A stretch of 64,000 nt of DNA, from positions 248,001 to 312,000 of the forward strand of contig CAVTWD010000017.1 of assembly GCA_963738325.1 (NCBI GenBank). The letters are read 5' to 3'. This document shows, in pieces, positions 56,259 to 64,000 of this stretch. The stretch is from CAVTWD01 sp963738325. GTDB lineage: Bacteria; Actinomycetota; Acidimicrobiia; Acidimicrobiales; Ilumatobacteraceae. Below the pieces are notes generated by a model. It saw only the letters and a program-made list of their open reading frames with translations. It did not search any database and had not been told where the DNA came from. Each line of letters opens with the position of its first letter. Position 1 is the stretch's first letter. The position numbers and the translations under genes are program-made.

Positions 56259-57716
56259 GGAAAGCCAGGACGAGTCATCCTCCCCGGCGCCTCGTGCTCC
56301 TGTGCGCGCTGGCGGCCGCCATCGGCCTGGCCGCCGGTGGCACGGCGTGGGTGCTCATCCGGTTGATCGCCATCCTCACCAACCTGACGCTCTTCCATCG
56401 CTGGGGGACGAAGCTGCCCAGCTTCGCTGACCTCCCGATCGGGCCCGGGGTCGTCCTGGTGGCCATGGCCGGCGGCGCCGTCGTGACGCTGCTGGCCCGC
56501 TGGTCACCCATGATCCGCGGCCACGGCATCCCCGAGGCCAGGGACGCCGTTCTCACCCGGCGCAGCAAGGTGATGCCACGCACGGCCGTGGCCAAACCGG
56601 TCTCGGCCGCGGTGGCGATCGGCACCGGCGGGCCCTTCGGCGCGGAGGGACCGATCATCGTCACCGGCGGCGCCCTCGGCTCGCTCGCCGGCCAGGTCCT
56701 GCACGTCTCCGCCAACGAGCGCAAGATCTTGCTGGCCTGCGGGGCCGCAGCCGGCATGGCCGCCACCTTCGGCACCCCCCTCGCGGCCGTCGTGCTCGCC
56801 ATCGAGCTGTTGCTGGTCGAGTTCTCCCCCCGGGCCCTGATCCCGCTCGTGGTGTCGACGAGCGGGGCGGGTGGGGTCCATGCCCTGCTCTTCGGCGACG
56901 GTCCCCTGTTCTCCGTGCCCGCCCACGGGTTCAGCGGCCTCGGGCAGCTGCCGCTGTTCGCGGTGCTCGGAGTGCTCTGCGGGCTGCTCGCGGTTGTGAT
57001 CTCCCGAGGGTTGTTCACCATCGAGGGGCTGTTCCACCGACTCCCCGTCAGCGAGGCGTGGCACCCGATCTCGGCGCGGCCGTGTGGGCCAGCCTCGGCC
57101 TGCTCGTGCCGCGTGCCCTCGGCGTCGGCTACGACGCCATCGACGATGTGCTCGCCGGCCGGCTCGCTATCGCCACCCTCGCCACCCTCGCCATCGCCAA
57201 ACTCGTCATCTGGTGGATCGCCCTGGCCTCGGGCACCTCGCCGACCTGGCCACGGCGCAGAAGCTCGTGGCCCACTCCACGCACAGCGCCTTCCCGATCG
57301 CCGACGACGATGCGCACGTCGTCGGGATCGTGAGCCGAGGTGACCTGCTCGACGACGTCGACCCCGCGGCGCCCGTGACCGAGGTGGCGGCCGGCGACGT
57401 CGTGACGATCTCGGCGAACACACCGCTGCAGGCCGCCCTCAGCACGATGGTCGAGGCCGGGGTCGACCACTTGCCGGTGGTGGAGGAGGGCCGGCTGGTC
57501 GGCATCTGCACGCGCACGGACGTGCTCACGGTTCGAGCCCGCCAACTCGAGCACGAACGCCTCGAGCACGGATGGCTGGGCCGGCGACGCCAAGCTCCGT
57601 TGGTGAACACGGCGTCGCCGAACACGGGGCCGCCGAGTGCAGCAGAAGCCCATGCGCCGAACGACGGGCCGGGTCAGCACGACGTGGCCCACTCGGACAT
57701 GCACGTCCCTCACTGA
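56257..57716 (+). pseudogene. ClC chloride channel with CBS domains, frameshifts and internal deletion
   Basis: ATG 56257 opens ESQDESSSPAP in one frame; membrane sense starts in another frame (RLVLLCALAAAIGLAAGG). ClC selectivity motifs are seen: GHGIPEARDAV and GTGGPFGAEGPIIVTGGALGS. Sense shifts near 57060 to GAAVWASLGLLVPRALGVGY and reaches IALASGTS, which should continue as SGTSGGxxAP, but near 57245 jumps straight to LADLATAQKLVAHSTHSAFP and a CBS pair (HVVGIVSRGDLL; DHLPVVEEGRLVGICTRTDV). About 150 residues of the channel domain are missing. Both sides of the jump share CACCTCG. Confidence 0.85.
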
Positions 57717-58318
57717 CGCTGGAGTAGCTCCATAGCGAGACGGAGGTCGGTGACGAGGCCGCGATACATGTCCTCGCGGTCGGCCCCGGGCTCGGCCCGC
57801 AACACGGCGGAGGGATGAATGGTGGCCACCAGTTGCCCTGGACCCTTCCACGGGACCGGGTGGCCCCGGAGGTCCTTGAGCACCGCGCCCCGTTCGAGCA
57901 AGGCGGTGGCCGCGGTGACCCCGAGGGCCACGACGACCTCCGGGTCGATGACGGACAGCTCCGAGGTCAACCACGGCCGGCAGGCGACGATCTCCGTGCG
58001 GTTCGGCTTCTTGTGGATGCGCCGCTTGCCGCGCTCCTCGAACTTGAAGTGCTTGACCGCGTTGGTCAGATAGACGCCGTCGTGGCCAAGACCGACTTCG
58101 GCCAGGGCCTGGCTCAGCACCCCGCCCGCGGGACCGACGAACGGATGGCCTTGGCGGTCTTCCTGGTCACCGGGCTGCTCCCCCACCATCACGAGAGGCG
58201 CGGACGCCGGCCCTTCGCCGAAGACGGTCTGGGTGGCGTGGAGGTAGAGCGGGCAGGCGGCGCAGCCCATCGCCTCCCGGCGCAGCCGGTCGAGACTGCG
58301 GTCGCGCTGCGAGGTCAC
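57710..58318 (-). CDS. udgX: UdgX-type uracil-DNA glycosylase
   Basis: 202 residues. GCAACPLYLHATQTVFGEGP has the Fe-S Cys pair and VMVGEQPGDQEDRQGHPFVGPAG the family active site. The insertion GKRRIHKKPNRTEIVAC (about residues 98-114) contains KRRIH, the motif by which UdgX enzymes bind uracil-DNA covalently through the His. VATIHPSAVLR is the DNA-contacting motif. It removes or traps uracil in DNA. GTG 58318 overlaps the stop of topoisomerase IB (GTGA), so both are co-translated. Its end overlaps the convergent ClC gene by 7 bp. Confidence 0.93.
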   Translation of the reverse strand: MTSQRDRSLDRLRREAMGCAACPLYLHATQTVFGEGPASAPLVMVGEQPGDQEDRQGHPFVGPAGGVLSQALAEVGLGHDGVYLTNAVKHFKFEERGKRRIHKKPNRTEIVACRPWLTSELSVIDPEVVVALGVTAATALLERGAVLKDLRGHPVPWKGPGQLVATIHPSAVLRAEPGADREDMYRGLVTDLRLAMELLQRQ

Positions 58319-59379
58319 AACGCGGCCGCCGTCGTGTCGTGGGTGCCAGGGCAGGCGCCCGGGTTGGCGTCCAGCAGAGCCAGCAGCTTGCGCTCGGGGC
58401 GCGACAACATGGCCGACCCACGGGCCGAGGCCGCCGACCAGGAACCGGCGAGGCTGCCGTCGAGGTAGCCGTCGACCACCATCGGATGGATGTAGCTGCG
58501 CCGGCAGACGGCCGGCGTGTTGTTGAGCTCGCCCGCCACGAGCTGGAGCGTCGCCACCAGCGTGCGCCGCGCCTCCCGCTTGCTCTCCGCAGGAGGCACC
58601 GCGGCCAGGGCCGCGGCCGCGTACACGGTGGCGTTCCACGTGCGGAACGTCTTCGCGGTCACGTCGAGCCCGCCGCTCGCCTCTCGCAGGTAGTCGTTCA
58701 CATCCGACGAGCGCACCGGGTGCGGCTCGCCGGTCTCGTCCACGTACTGGAAGAGGAGCTGGCCCGGCAGGTCCTGGCAACGGCGGACGAGCTTGGCCAG
58801 GCGAGGATCCTCGAAGGTCACCGTGTGGAGCTTGGCGCTCTTGCCCGTGAACCGCAGGCGCAGCCGGTGGCCGTCGATCCTGGCGTGGCGATCGCGCAGC
58901 GTCGTGAGGCCGTAGGACTGGTTGGCGCGGGCGTACTCCTCGTTGCCCACTCGCACGAGCGTCCGCTCGAGCAGCTCCACCACGAGGGCCACTACGCGCG
59001 CCCGCGGGAGGCCCTGGCGGGCGAGATCGCCGTCCGCGCGCCGGCGGAGGGCAGGCAGGGCACGGCCGAAGGGCAGCAGGAGGTCGAACTTGGCTTCCTC
59101 CTGGCGCTCGCGGAACATCGGGTGATAGCGGTACTGCTTGCGACCCCGGGCGTCGCGTCCGGTCGCTTGGACATGGCTGCAGCGATCGGTCGCGATCCAC
59201 ACGTCGGTCCACGCCGGCGGGATCACGAGGCTGCGGATTCGGGCCAGCAACTCCGGGTCGCGAATGACCTCGTGCGTGATCTCGTCGACGTAGGTCGGGC
59301 GGCGGTGGCCCCGGCGGCGGATGCCGGGCTCGTCATCGAGCCCGAAGCGCAGTCCCCGTGCGGTCGCTGGCCCAGCCAC
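58315..59379 (-). CDS. DNA topoisomerase IB
   Basis: 354 residues, the size of bacterial/poxvirus-like TopIB. The N-terminal domain (RGHRRPTYVDEITHEVIRD; IPPAWTDVWIATDRCSHVQATGRDARGRKQYRYHP) clasps DNA. The catalytic domain has RVGNEEYARANQSYGLTTLR, FTGKSAKLHTVTFED, KTFRTWNATVYAAAAL and the Tyr nucleophile in CRRSYIHPMVVD (about residue 295). It relaxes supercoils by a 3'-phosphotyrosine intermediate. GTG 59379 is the first start before family sequence. It is coupled to udgX. Confidence 0.93.
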   Translation of the reverse strand: MAGPATARGLRFGLDDEPGIRRRGHRRPTYVDEITHEVIRDPELLARIRSLVIPPAWTDVWIATDRCSHVQATGRDARGRKQYRYHPMFRERQEEAKFDLLLPFGRALPALRRRADGDLARQGLPRARVVALVVELLERTLVRVGNEEYARANQSYGLTTLRDRHARIDGHRLRLRFTGKSAKLHTVTFEDPRLAKLVRRCQDLPGQLLFQYVDETGEPHPVRSSDVNDYLREASGGLDVTAKTFRTWNATVYAAAALAAVPPAESKREARRTLVATLQLVAGELNNTPAVCRRSYIHPMVVDGYLDGSLAGSWSAASARGSAMLSRPERKLLALLDANPGACPGTHDTTAAAL

Positions 59380-59533
59380 CTCGTCTCCCGGTCACCTTGT
59401 GTCCCCTCTGGATCGACGTTGCTCTACCCGCGGCGGTCGTCGACCAACCCCGGTGTCGCTCACGTTTGACGGGCTCTGGCCGGGGGGAAGCCGATGAGGT
59501 CCGAGAGGCGTGCTCCATGGCTCGACGCGCGAT

Positions 59534-59555
59534 GGTTAGCAAGCATTAGCTAACC
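59534..59555. promoter_or_regulatory. GGTTAGC-N8-GCTAACC operator
   Basis: A perfect 7-bp inverted repeat with an 8-bp spacer ends 9 bp before the nitroreductase start. The spacing and AT-rich core fit a TetR-family site. The TetR gene is second in the operon, so autorepression of the nitroreductase-TetR-P450 operon is inferred. Confidence 0.6.
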
Positions 59556-59564
59556 TTCCCCGGG

Positions 59565-60182
59565 GTGGACGTCTTCGAGGCGATGGGGACCTGCCGTGCC
59601 ATCCGCTACCTGAAGCCCGATCCGGTACCGCGGGAGCTCATCGACCGAGTGCTGTGGGCCGCGACCAGGGCCCCCAGCCCGGGCAACAGCCAGGGGTGGG
59701 ACTTCATCGTGGTCGACGACCCGGCTCGCAAGGAACCGATCGCGGCGGCGGTCCGGGCGGGGATGACGGCCCGGTTGGCGGCGATGGAGCGGCCCGATCG
59801 CACGACGCGGCTCATGCTCGACGGCACCGCCGCGCTGGTGGCGGCCTTCGAGAAGGCTCCGGTCGTCATCTTCGTGTGCGGAGGGGTGATCTATCCCTAC
59901 GCCGCGCCGAGGGAGCAGTTCACCTGGTCCGCGCTCTACCCGGCCGCCCAGAACATCCTCGTGGCGGCGCGGGCCCTCGGGCTCGGTACCACCCTCACCA
60001 CGCTGCACGGGGTGGCCGAGCCGGTCGTCAGGGACGTGCTCGGCATCCCAGCCGACATCAAGATCGCGGCCACCATCCCCCTGGGATGGCCCGTTGCCAA
60101 GTTCGGTCCCGTCAACCGGCGCCCAGTCGAGGATTTCGTCCACCACAACGGCTGGGAGGAAGACAAGCGTGGGGCCAGCTGA
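59565..60182 (+). CDS. Nitroreductase family protein
   Basis: 205 residues. FMN-binding features include TCRAIRYLKPDPVP, WAATRAPSPGNSQGWDFIVVDD, YPAAQNILVAARALGLGTTLTTL and an IPLGWP segment near the C-terminus. It reduces nitro, quinone or enone substrates with NAD(P)H. GTG 59565 lies 9 bp after the palindromic operator. The end overlaps the TetR gene by 14 bp, and with the P450 it forms a three-gene overlapping operon. Confidence 0.9.
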   Translation: MDVFEAMGTCRAIRYLKPDPVPRELIDRVLWAATRAPSPGNSQGWDFIVVDDPARKEPIAAAVRAGMTARLAAMERPDRTTRLMLDGTAALVAAFEKAPVVIFVCGGVIYPYAAPREQFTWSALYPAAQNILVAARALGLGTTLTTLHGVAEPVVRDVLGIPADIKIAATIPLGWPVAKFGPVNRRPVEDFVHHNGWEEDKRGAS

Positions 60183-60828
60183 GCCGAAGCGGGGCGGCCG
60201 GCCTCCGAGGGTCGACCTGGCGGGGACGGCGACGCGCGAGCGGTTGCTGGCCGCCGCCGTCGCCGCCTGCGTCGAGCACGGGTTCGAGGGCGCGACCGTG
60301 GCGGACATCGCCCAGCGGGCCGACGTGTCTGGTCCCGCTCTCTACAAGCACTTCGGGGGCAAGGACGAGCTGATGGTGGCGGCGGGGCGGGCGGCGCTCG
60401 GCCGCCTCACGGTGCCCTCGGGATCCGAGACATCCGGAACGGGCCGAACCGAATCCGGGCCGTCGGGATCAGGGCCGACCGGATCAGGAGGATCGGGCCG
60501 GCGGCGACGCGCTCGCGAGGTGGCCCACACCTTCCTCGCCGACGACTTCGCCGAGACGCGGGTATTGCTCAGCGAGCTGCACCTCGCCGGCCAACGTCAT
60601 CCTGCCGTCGCCGAGCTCCTCGCCGCCTGGCACCGCGAGAACGCCCCGCGCTGGCTCGCCCCCGCCCGCGGCCCGAACCGAACGGCCGTGGTCAAGACCT
60701 TCTTCCTGCTGCTGCTCGGGCTCTGCCAGATCGACGCCCTCGCCGCCCTCGATCCCCCGCCCCGGTCCGTTCGCGCCCGGGTGGACGCACTGGTCGACGC
60801 GCTGTTCGCGGAGGGGGCGAGCTGGTGA
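60169..60828 (+). CDS. TetR family transcriptional regulator with Gly/Ser-rich linker
   Basis: 219 residues. The N-terminal helix-turn-helix reads RERLLAAAVAACVEHGFEGATVADIAQRADVSGPALYKHFGGKDEL. It is followed by a low-complexity linker of Ser, Gly, Thr and Glu (PSGSETSGTGRTESGPSGSG and more, about residues 85-110) not seen in typical TetR proteins, then a helical ligand domain. GTG 60169 has GGAGGAAG 5 nt upstream and lies inside the nitroreductase gene. Its stop overlaps the P450 GTG (GTGA). Confidence 0.88.
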   Translation: MGPAEPKRGGRPPRVDLAGTATRERLLAAAVAACVEHGFEGATVADIAQRADVSGPALYKHFGGKDELMVAAGRAALGRLTVPSGSETSGTGRTESGPSGSGPTGSGGSGRRRRAREVAHTFLADDFAETRVLLSELHLAGQRHPAVAELLAAWHRENAPRWLAPARGPNRTAVVKTFFLLLLGLCQIDALAALDPPPRSVRARVDALVDALFAEGASW

Positions 60829-62036
60829 CGAGCGAGCCCGAGCGCGTCGAGTTCGACTTGCTCGCCGAGGCGTTCCAGGCCGACCCGGCTGCCACCTTCG
60901 CCGAGCTGCGGGAGCGCTGCCCCGTGCACCACACCACTCGCCCGGCCCCGCACTTCAGCCTCTCGCGGGAGGCCGATGTGGCCGCCGCGTTGCGCGACGA
61001 GAGGCTGTGGTCGTCGAAGTTCGGACCGGGGCTCGCGTACGGCGAGGTGGGGACGGGCGTGCTCGTGTCGAGCGACCCGCCGGCGCACACGGCCGAGCGC
61101 CTCGCCATCTCGAGGGCCTTCCGGCCATCGGTCCTCGAGGCCATGGAGCCCGACATGCGCGCGCTCGTCGGCGAGCTCGTCGACGAGTTCATCGATCGGG
61201 GCGAGGGGGACCTCATCCACGACCTCGCCATGCCCCTGCCGCTCTCGGTCATGTGCTGGCTGCTGGGCCTACCGAAGGACGACATCCGTCTGTTCCGGGA
61301 ATGGGTCCTGCCCATGGCCGAAGCCGTGGCGTTGGAAGGGGGGCGTCGGGCCAACGAGGTCGTGATCAACGCCTACCAGGACTTCTACCGCTACTTCGGG
61401 CCCCACATCGAGCGGCGGGCGAGCGCGCTCGCGGCGGGTGCAGCGGTTCCCCCTGACCTCCTCACCCGGCTCCTCACGGCGGAACGAGAGGGCCAGCGCC
61501 TCAGCCAGCCACAGGTCCTGGGCTTCTGCCAGTTCCTGCTCGTGGCCGGTTCGGCCACGACGACGCTGCTCATCGGCAATGTCGTCCATCGCCTCATGCA
61601 GTTCCCCGACCAGATGGCACTGCTGCAGGCCGACCGTCGCCTGGTGCCGAACGCCATCGAAGAGAGCCTCCGCTTCGACTCGCCGGTGCACGGCCTGTTC
61701 CGGACGAACAACCATCCGGTGACGCTCCACGGCGTCGACATTCCGGCCGACTCGAAGGTCTGCATGGTGTTCGGGTCGGCCAACCGGGATCCGGCGGCGT
61801 GGACCGATCCCGACCGCTTCGAGGTCGGTCGTGACCTCAAGGATCTGAAGCGCCACGCCGCGTTCGGGATCGGCATCCACTACTGCCTCGGCGCGCCCCT
61901 GTCTCGGATCGAAGGCGCGCTCGCTCTCGAGGCCGTGCTCGACCGGATGCCGGCCATCCGCCCCAACGGCGAGCCGATGGCCGTCAAGGCCGCCGTCCTG
62001 AACGGCTTCGAGACGCTGCCGGTCCGCTGGGACTGA
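60825..62036 (+). CDS. Cytochrome P450
   Basis: 403 residues, soluble bacterial type. The I-helix oxygen-binding motif is VAGSATTTLL (AGSxTT), the ExxR pair EESLRF (about residue 280), and the heme-binding loop FGIGIHYCLGAPLSR, with the proximal Cys at about residue 353. It probably hydroxylates a steroid, terpenoid or fatty-acid-like substrate; the redox partner is not in the window. GTG 60825 is coupled to the TetR stop. Its 3' end overlaps the convergent treZ by 53 bp. Confidence 0.93.
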   Translation: MTSEPERVEFDLLAEAFQADPAATFAELRERCPVHHTTRPAPHFSLSREADVAAALRDERLWSSKFGPGLAYGEVGTGVLVSSDPPAHTAERLAISRAFRPSVLEAMEPDMRALVGELVDEFIDRGEGDLIHDLAMPLPLSVMCWLLGLPKDDIRLFREWVLPMAEAVALEGGRRANEVVINAYQDFYRYFGPHIERRASALAAGAAVPPDLLTRLLTAEREGQRLSQPQVLGFCQFLLVAGSATTTLLIGNVVHRLMQFPDQMALLQADRRLVPNAIEESLRFDSPVHGLFRTNNHPVTLHGVDIPADSKVCMVFGSANRDPAAWTDPDRFEVGRDLKDLKRHAAFGIGIHYCLGAPLSRIEGALALEAVLDRMPAIRPNGEPMAVKAAVLNGFETLPVRWD

Positions 62037-63822
62037 GCTCGCCGCCGTCAGGGACGCGGCGAGGAGGCAGGGCGGCGTGGCTCACCACGACCGCCGACGG
62101 CCCCACCAGGCGCAGGACACCGGCCTCGATGCCGGGATCGGCCCGCGACGAGAGCACGATGCAGGCCTCGTCCCCTACCGGCACGGCGAGGGGGCCCGGA
62201 CGCGCCGCGGCCACGAGCTGCAGCCGCCCCCGCTGCGCGACGAACAAGCCGGCATCCGGGTCGGCCTCGGCGCCCACTCGGTCGAGGCGCCCGTCGCTCA
62301 GCTCGGGCCACGATCGCCTCAGCCCCAGCAGGTCCCGGTACCACGCGAGGACGCGGGCGTGGTGCCCTTCATGGCGCTCGCCCCACTGCAATGTCGCCCG
62401 CTCGACGGTGAGCGGATCGAAGGGATCCGGCGCCGCGTCCGACCAACCCGCCTCGGCGAACTCACGCCGGCGACCCTCGCGTACGGCGGCGACGAGGTCG
62501 GGATCGTCGAAGTCGGCGAAGTACGGGAAGAAGGAGCTGGCCGCCCACTCCTCGCCCTGGAAGATCAACGGAGGGAACGGGGCGAAGAGCACCAGCGCGG
62601 CGGCGACCATGCCCGCGTCGGTGCCCACCAAGTGCTCGAGGCGCTCACCGTGGGCCCGGTTGCCGACCTGGTCGTGGTTCTGGACGAAGCCCACCAGCCG
62701 GCTGCCGTCGCGGTGGGGCAGCGGCCGCCCCCGCCTCGCGCCCGACGACGGTGAGATCTGGCCCGCTTGCGCGAAGCCCTCCCGGTAGCAGTGCACGAGG
62801 TCGGTGAGACCCGTGAAGTCGGCGTAGTAGCCGGCGTGCTCGCCCGTCAGGGCGACGTGGATGGCGTGGTGCACGTCGTCGTTCCACTGGCCGTGGAGCC
62901 CGGCCCCGCCCGCGTCACGCGGGATCGACAGGTAGGGGTTGTTGGCGTTGCTCTCGGCCACGAGCACGAGCGAGCGCCTGAGGTGCGCGGCGAGGCCCTC
63001 CATCTCACGGCTCAGCTCCTCCAGGAACGTGAAGGCCGACGTGTCGACCAGAGCATGAACCGCGTCGAGGCGCAGACCATCGAAGTGGTGCGTGGCCAAC
63101 CAGTGGCGCGCGTTGTCGATGAAGAACCGCCGCACCTCCGCGCTGCCGGGCCCGTCGAGGTTGACCGCCGGCCCCCATGGCGTGTGATGACGCTCGGAGA
63201 AGTACGGGCCGAAGCGACTCAGGTGGTTGCCCTGCGGGCCGAGGTGGTTGTACACGACGTCGAGCAGGACGCCGAGACCATGGGCGTGCGCGGCGTCGAC
63301 GAACCGGTCGAGACCGTCGGGGCCGCCGTAAGCGTGGTGGGGAGCGAACAACAGCACGCCGTCGTAGCCCCAGCCCCACCGCCCCGGGGCTTGCGCGATC
63401 GGCATCAGCTCCACCAGCGTGACGCCGAGATCGACGAGATGGTCGAGGCGCTCGATGGCGGCGTCGAAGGTACCGCCCGCCGTGAACGTGCCCACGTGCA
63501 GCTCGTACACGACCGACCCCCGCCATTCCGGCCCCCGCCAGGTGTGGTCGGTCCAGTCAAAGGCCCCGGGGTCGACCGTGCGTGAGGGACCGGCAACGCC
63601 TTCGGGCTGCCAGGGTGAGCGGGGGTCGGGAAGCGGCTCCCCGCCGTCGAGCACGAAGCGGTAGTCGGTGCCGGGAGGCAGCGGATCACGCGCCGAGAAC
63701 CAGCCGCCGGGGCCCTCCGTGAGGGACTGGCGACCTGCTCGCGTCTCCAGCTCCACCCGTCGGGCCAGCGGCGCCCACACCTGGATGGGCCGCTCGCCCG
63801 CCGGCGAGCCCGTCTCCGTCAT
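61984..63822 (-). CDS. treZ: Malto-oligosyltrehalose trehalohydrolase
   Basis: 612 residues. The N-terminal CBM48-like domain (QVWAPLARRVELETRAG; PPGTDYRFVLDGGEPLPDP) leads into a GH13 barrel: VYELHVGTFTAGGTF, GVLLDVVYNHLGPQGNHL, catalytic Asp in FDGLRLDAVHALVD, Glu in LVLVAESNANNPYL, and Asp in GFVQNHDQVGNRAHG. It releases trehalose from maltooligosyl-trehalose made by TreY. ATG 63822 overlaps the treY stop (ATGA). The last roughly 50 bp overlap the P450 gene on the other strand, and the C-terminal tail is Arg/Ser-rich. Confidence 0.93.
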   Translation of the reverse strand: MTETGSPAGERPIQVWAPLARRVELETRAGRQSLTEGPGGWFSARDPLPPGTDYRFVLDGGEPLPDPRSPWQPEGVAGPSRTVDPGAFDWTDHTWRGPEWRGSVVYELHVGTFTAGGTFDAAIERLDHLVDLGVTLVELMPIAQAPGRWGWGYDGVLLFAPHHAYGGPDGLDRFVDAAHAHGLGVLLDVVYNHLGPQGNHLSRFGPYFSERHHTPWGPAVNLDGPGSAEVRRFFIDNARHWLATHHFDGLRLDAVHALVDTSAFTFLEELSREMEGLAAHLRRSLVLVAESNANNPYLSIPRDAGGAGLHGQWNDDVHHAIHVALTGEHAGYYADFTGLTDLVHCYREGFAQAGQISPSSGARRGRPLPHRDGSRLVGFVQNHDQVGNRAHGERLEHLVGTDAGMVAAALVLFAPFPPLIFQGEEWAASSFFPYFADFDDPDLVAAVREGRRREFAEAGWSDAAPDPFDPLTVERATLQWGERHEGHHARVLAWYRDLLGLRRSWPELSDGRLDRVGAEADPDAGLFVAQRGRLQLVAAARPGPLAVPVGDEACIVLSSRADPGIEAGVLRLVGPSAVVVSHAALPPRRVPDGGELSPSGPAASRSRSGRRP

Positions 63823-64000
63823 CCTGCGGTCGCCACCAGCACCGCCACCGGGAACTCACGCGTCAGCCGGCCCAAGGTCACCCAGCCGTCGGAGACGAGC
63901 TCTCGTGGGCTGAGGGCGTCGGTCCAAGTTCCCGATGGCAGCGCGACCTCGACCTCGTCCGCGGCCTCACCCAACGTGAGCGGATGGCGGGGCACGACTG
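63819..64000 (-). CDS. treY: Maltooligosyl trehalose synthase, C-terminal part
   Basis: The last 59 residues of the frame read PLTLGEAADEVEVALPSGTW, TDALSPRELVSDGW and REFPVAVLVATAG, with TGA at 63819. The beta-rich end domain with its closing PVAVLV strand fits TreY. The rest of the gene lies beyond the window. It converts the reducing end of maltodextrin to trehalose linkage before TreZ acts. Confidence 0.75.
   Translation of the reverse strand, partial: VVPRHPLTLGEAADEVEVALPSGTWTDALSPRELVSDGWVTLGRLTREFPVAVLVATAG

Overview
This window is high-GC DNA from an actinobacterium. Long threonine-rich linkers in secreted proteins, several F420/FMN-type reductases, DUF11-like surface proteins and the general gene mix suggest class Acidimicrobiia, but that placement is inference because no rRNA or marker gene is present. 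About 60 protein genes and one tRNA (Cys) are packed tightly on both strands, with many ATGA/GTGA stop-start overlaps. I see no phage, insertion sequence, integron or CRISPR array.

Layout. 0-12 kb: tRNA-Cys, a PPOX-type flavoprotein, an unknown protein, MenC-type enolase, a secreted NlpC/P60 peptidase, MsrB, a DUF11-like secreted protein, an MFS transporter, a class C beta-lactamase-like lipoprotein coupled to a Gfo/Idh/MocA oxidoreductase, and a two-helix ion channel. 12-25 kb: a large membrane protein with a PI-PLC-like domain (broken), a CDGSH Fe-S protein, two deazaflavin nitroreductase-family proteins, a gene-free stretch with DnaA-box-like repeats, a GntR/ABC pair, an HxlR regulator next to a molybdopterin oxidoreductase, and two divergent acyl-CoA ligases (both frameshifted). 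25-33.5 kb: DUF1353 protein, an AGPS-like FAD oxidase, PAP2 membrane protein, SDR plus acyl-CoA dehydrogenase, and a broken EfeUOB iron-uptake locus. 33.5-43.9 kb: an NAD-linked formate dehydrogenase operon (fdsG-fdsB-fdsA, with an FdsD-like tail on FdsA), an SDR, an LLM flavoprotein, a truncated antiporter and a broken disulfide oxidoreductase. 43.9-52.4 kb: an MGH1/GH63-like glycosidase, broken GMC oxidoreductase and cyclase genes, an SDR, and a tandem class III CoA-transferase. 52.4-64 kb: a DUF47/PiT phosphate pair, an aminoglycoside-phosphotransferase-like gene, MarR and a ClC channel, UdgX with topoisomerase IB, a nitroreductase-TetR-P450 operon, and treZ with the 3' end of treY.

Two things stand out. 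First, about a quarter of the genes change reading frame one or more times while their coding sense continues in the next frame. Several also lack an internal block of about 100-150 residues or an end (ABC ATPase, efeO/efeB, antiporter, GMC oxidoreductase, cyclase, Clp-N fragment, ClC). This is either a badly polished or misjoined assembly or an unusually decayed region. Second, a dispersed hairpin-bearing repeat of about 100 bp sits directly after stop codons at three places (about 25.2, 42.35 and 55.65 kb). Other regulatory signals worth testing are a palindrome over the GntR start codon, a shared TTGCRCAA motif at the HxlR locus, a GGTTAGC-N8-GCTAACC operator before the P450 operon, and paired CGTCAA palindromes before the CoA-transferase.
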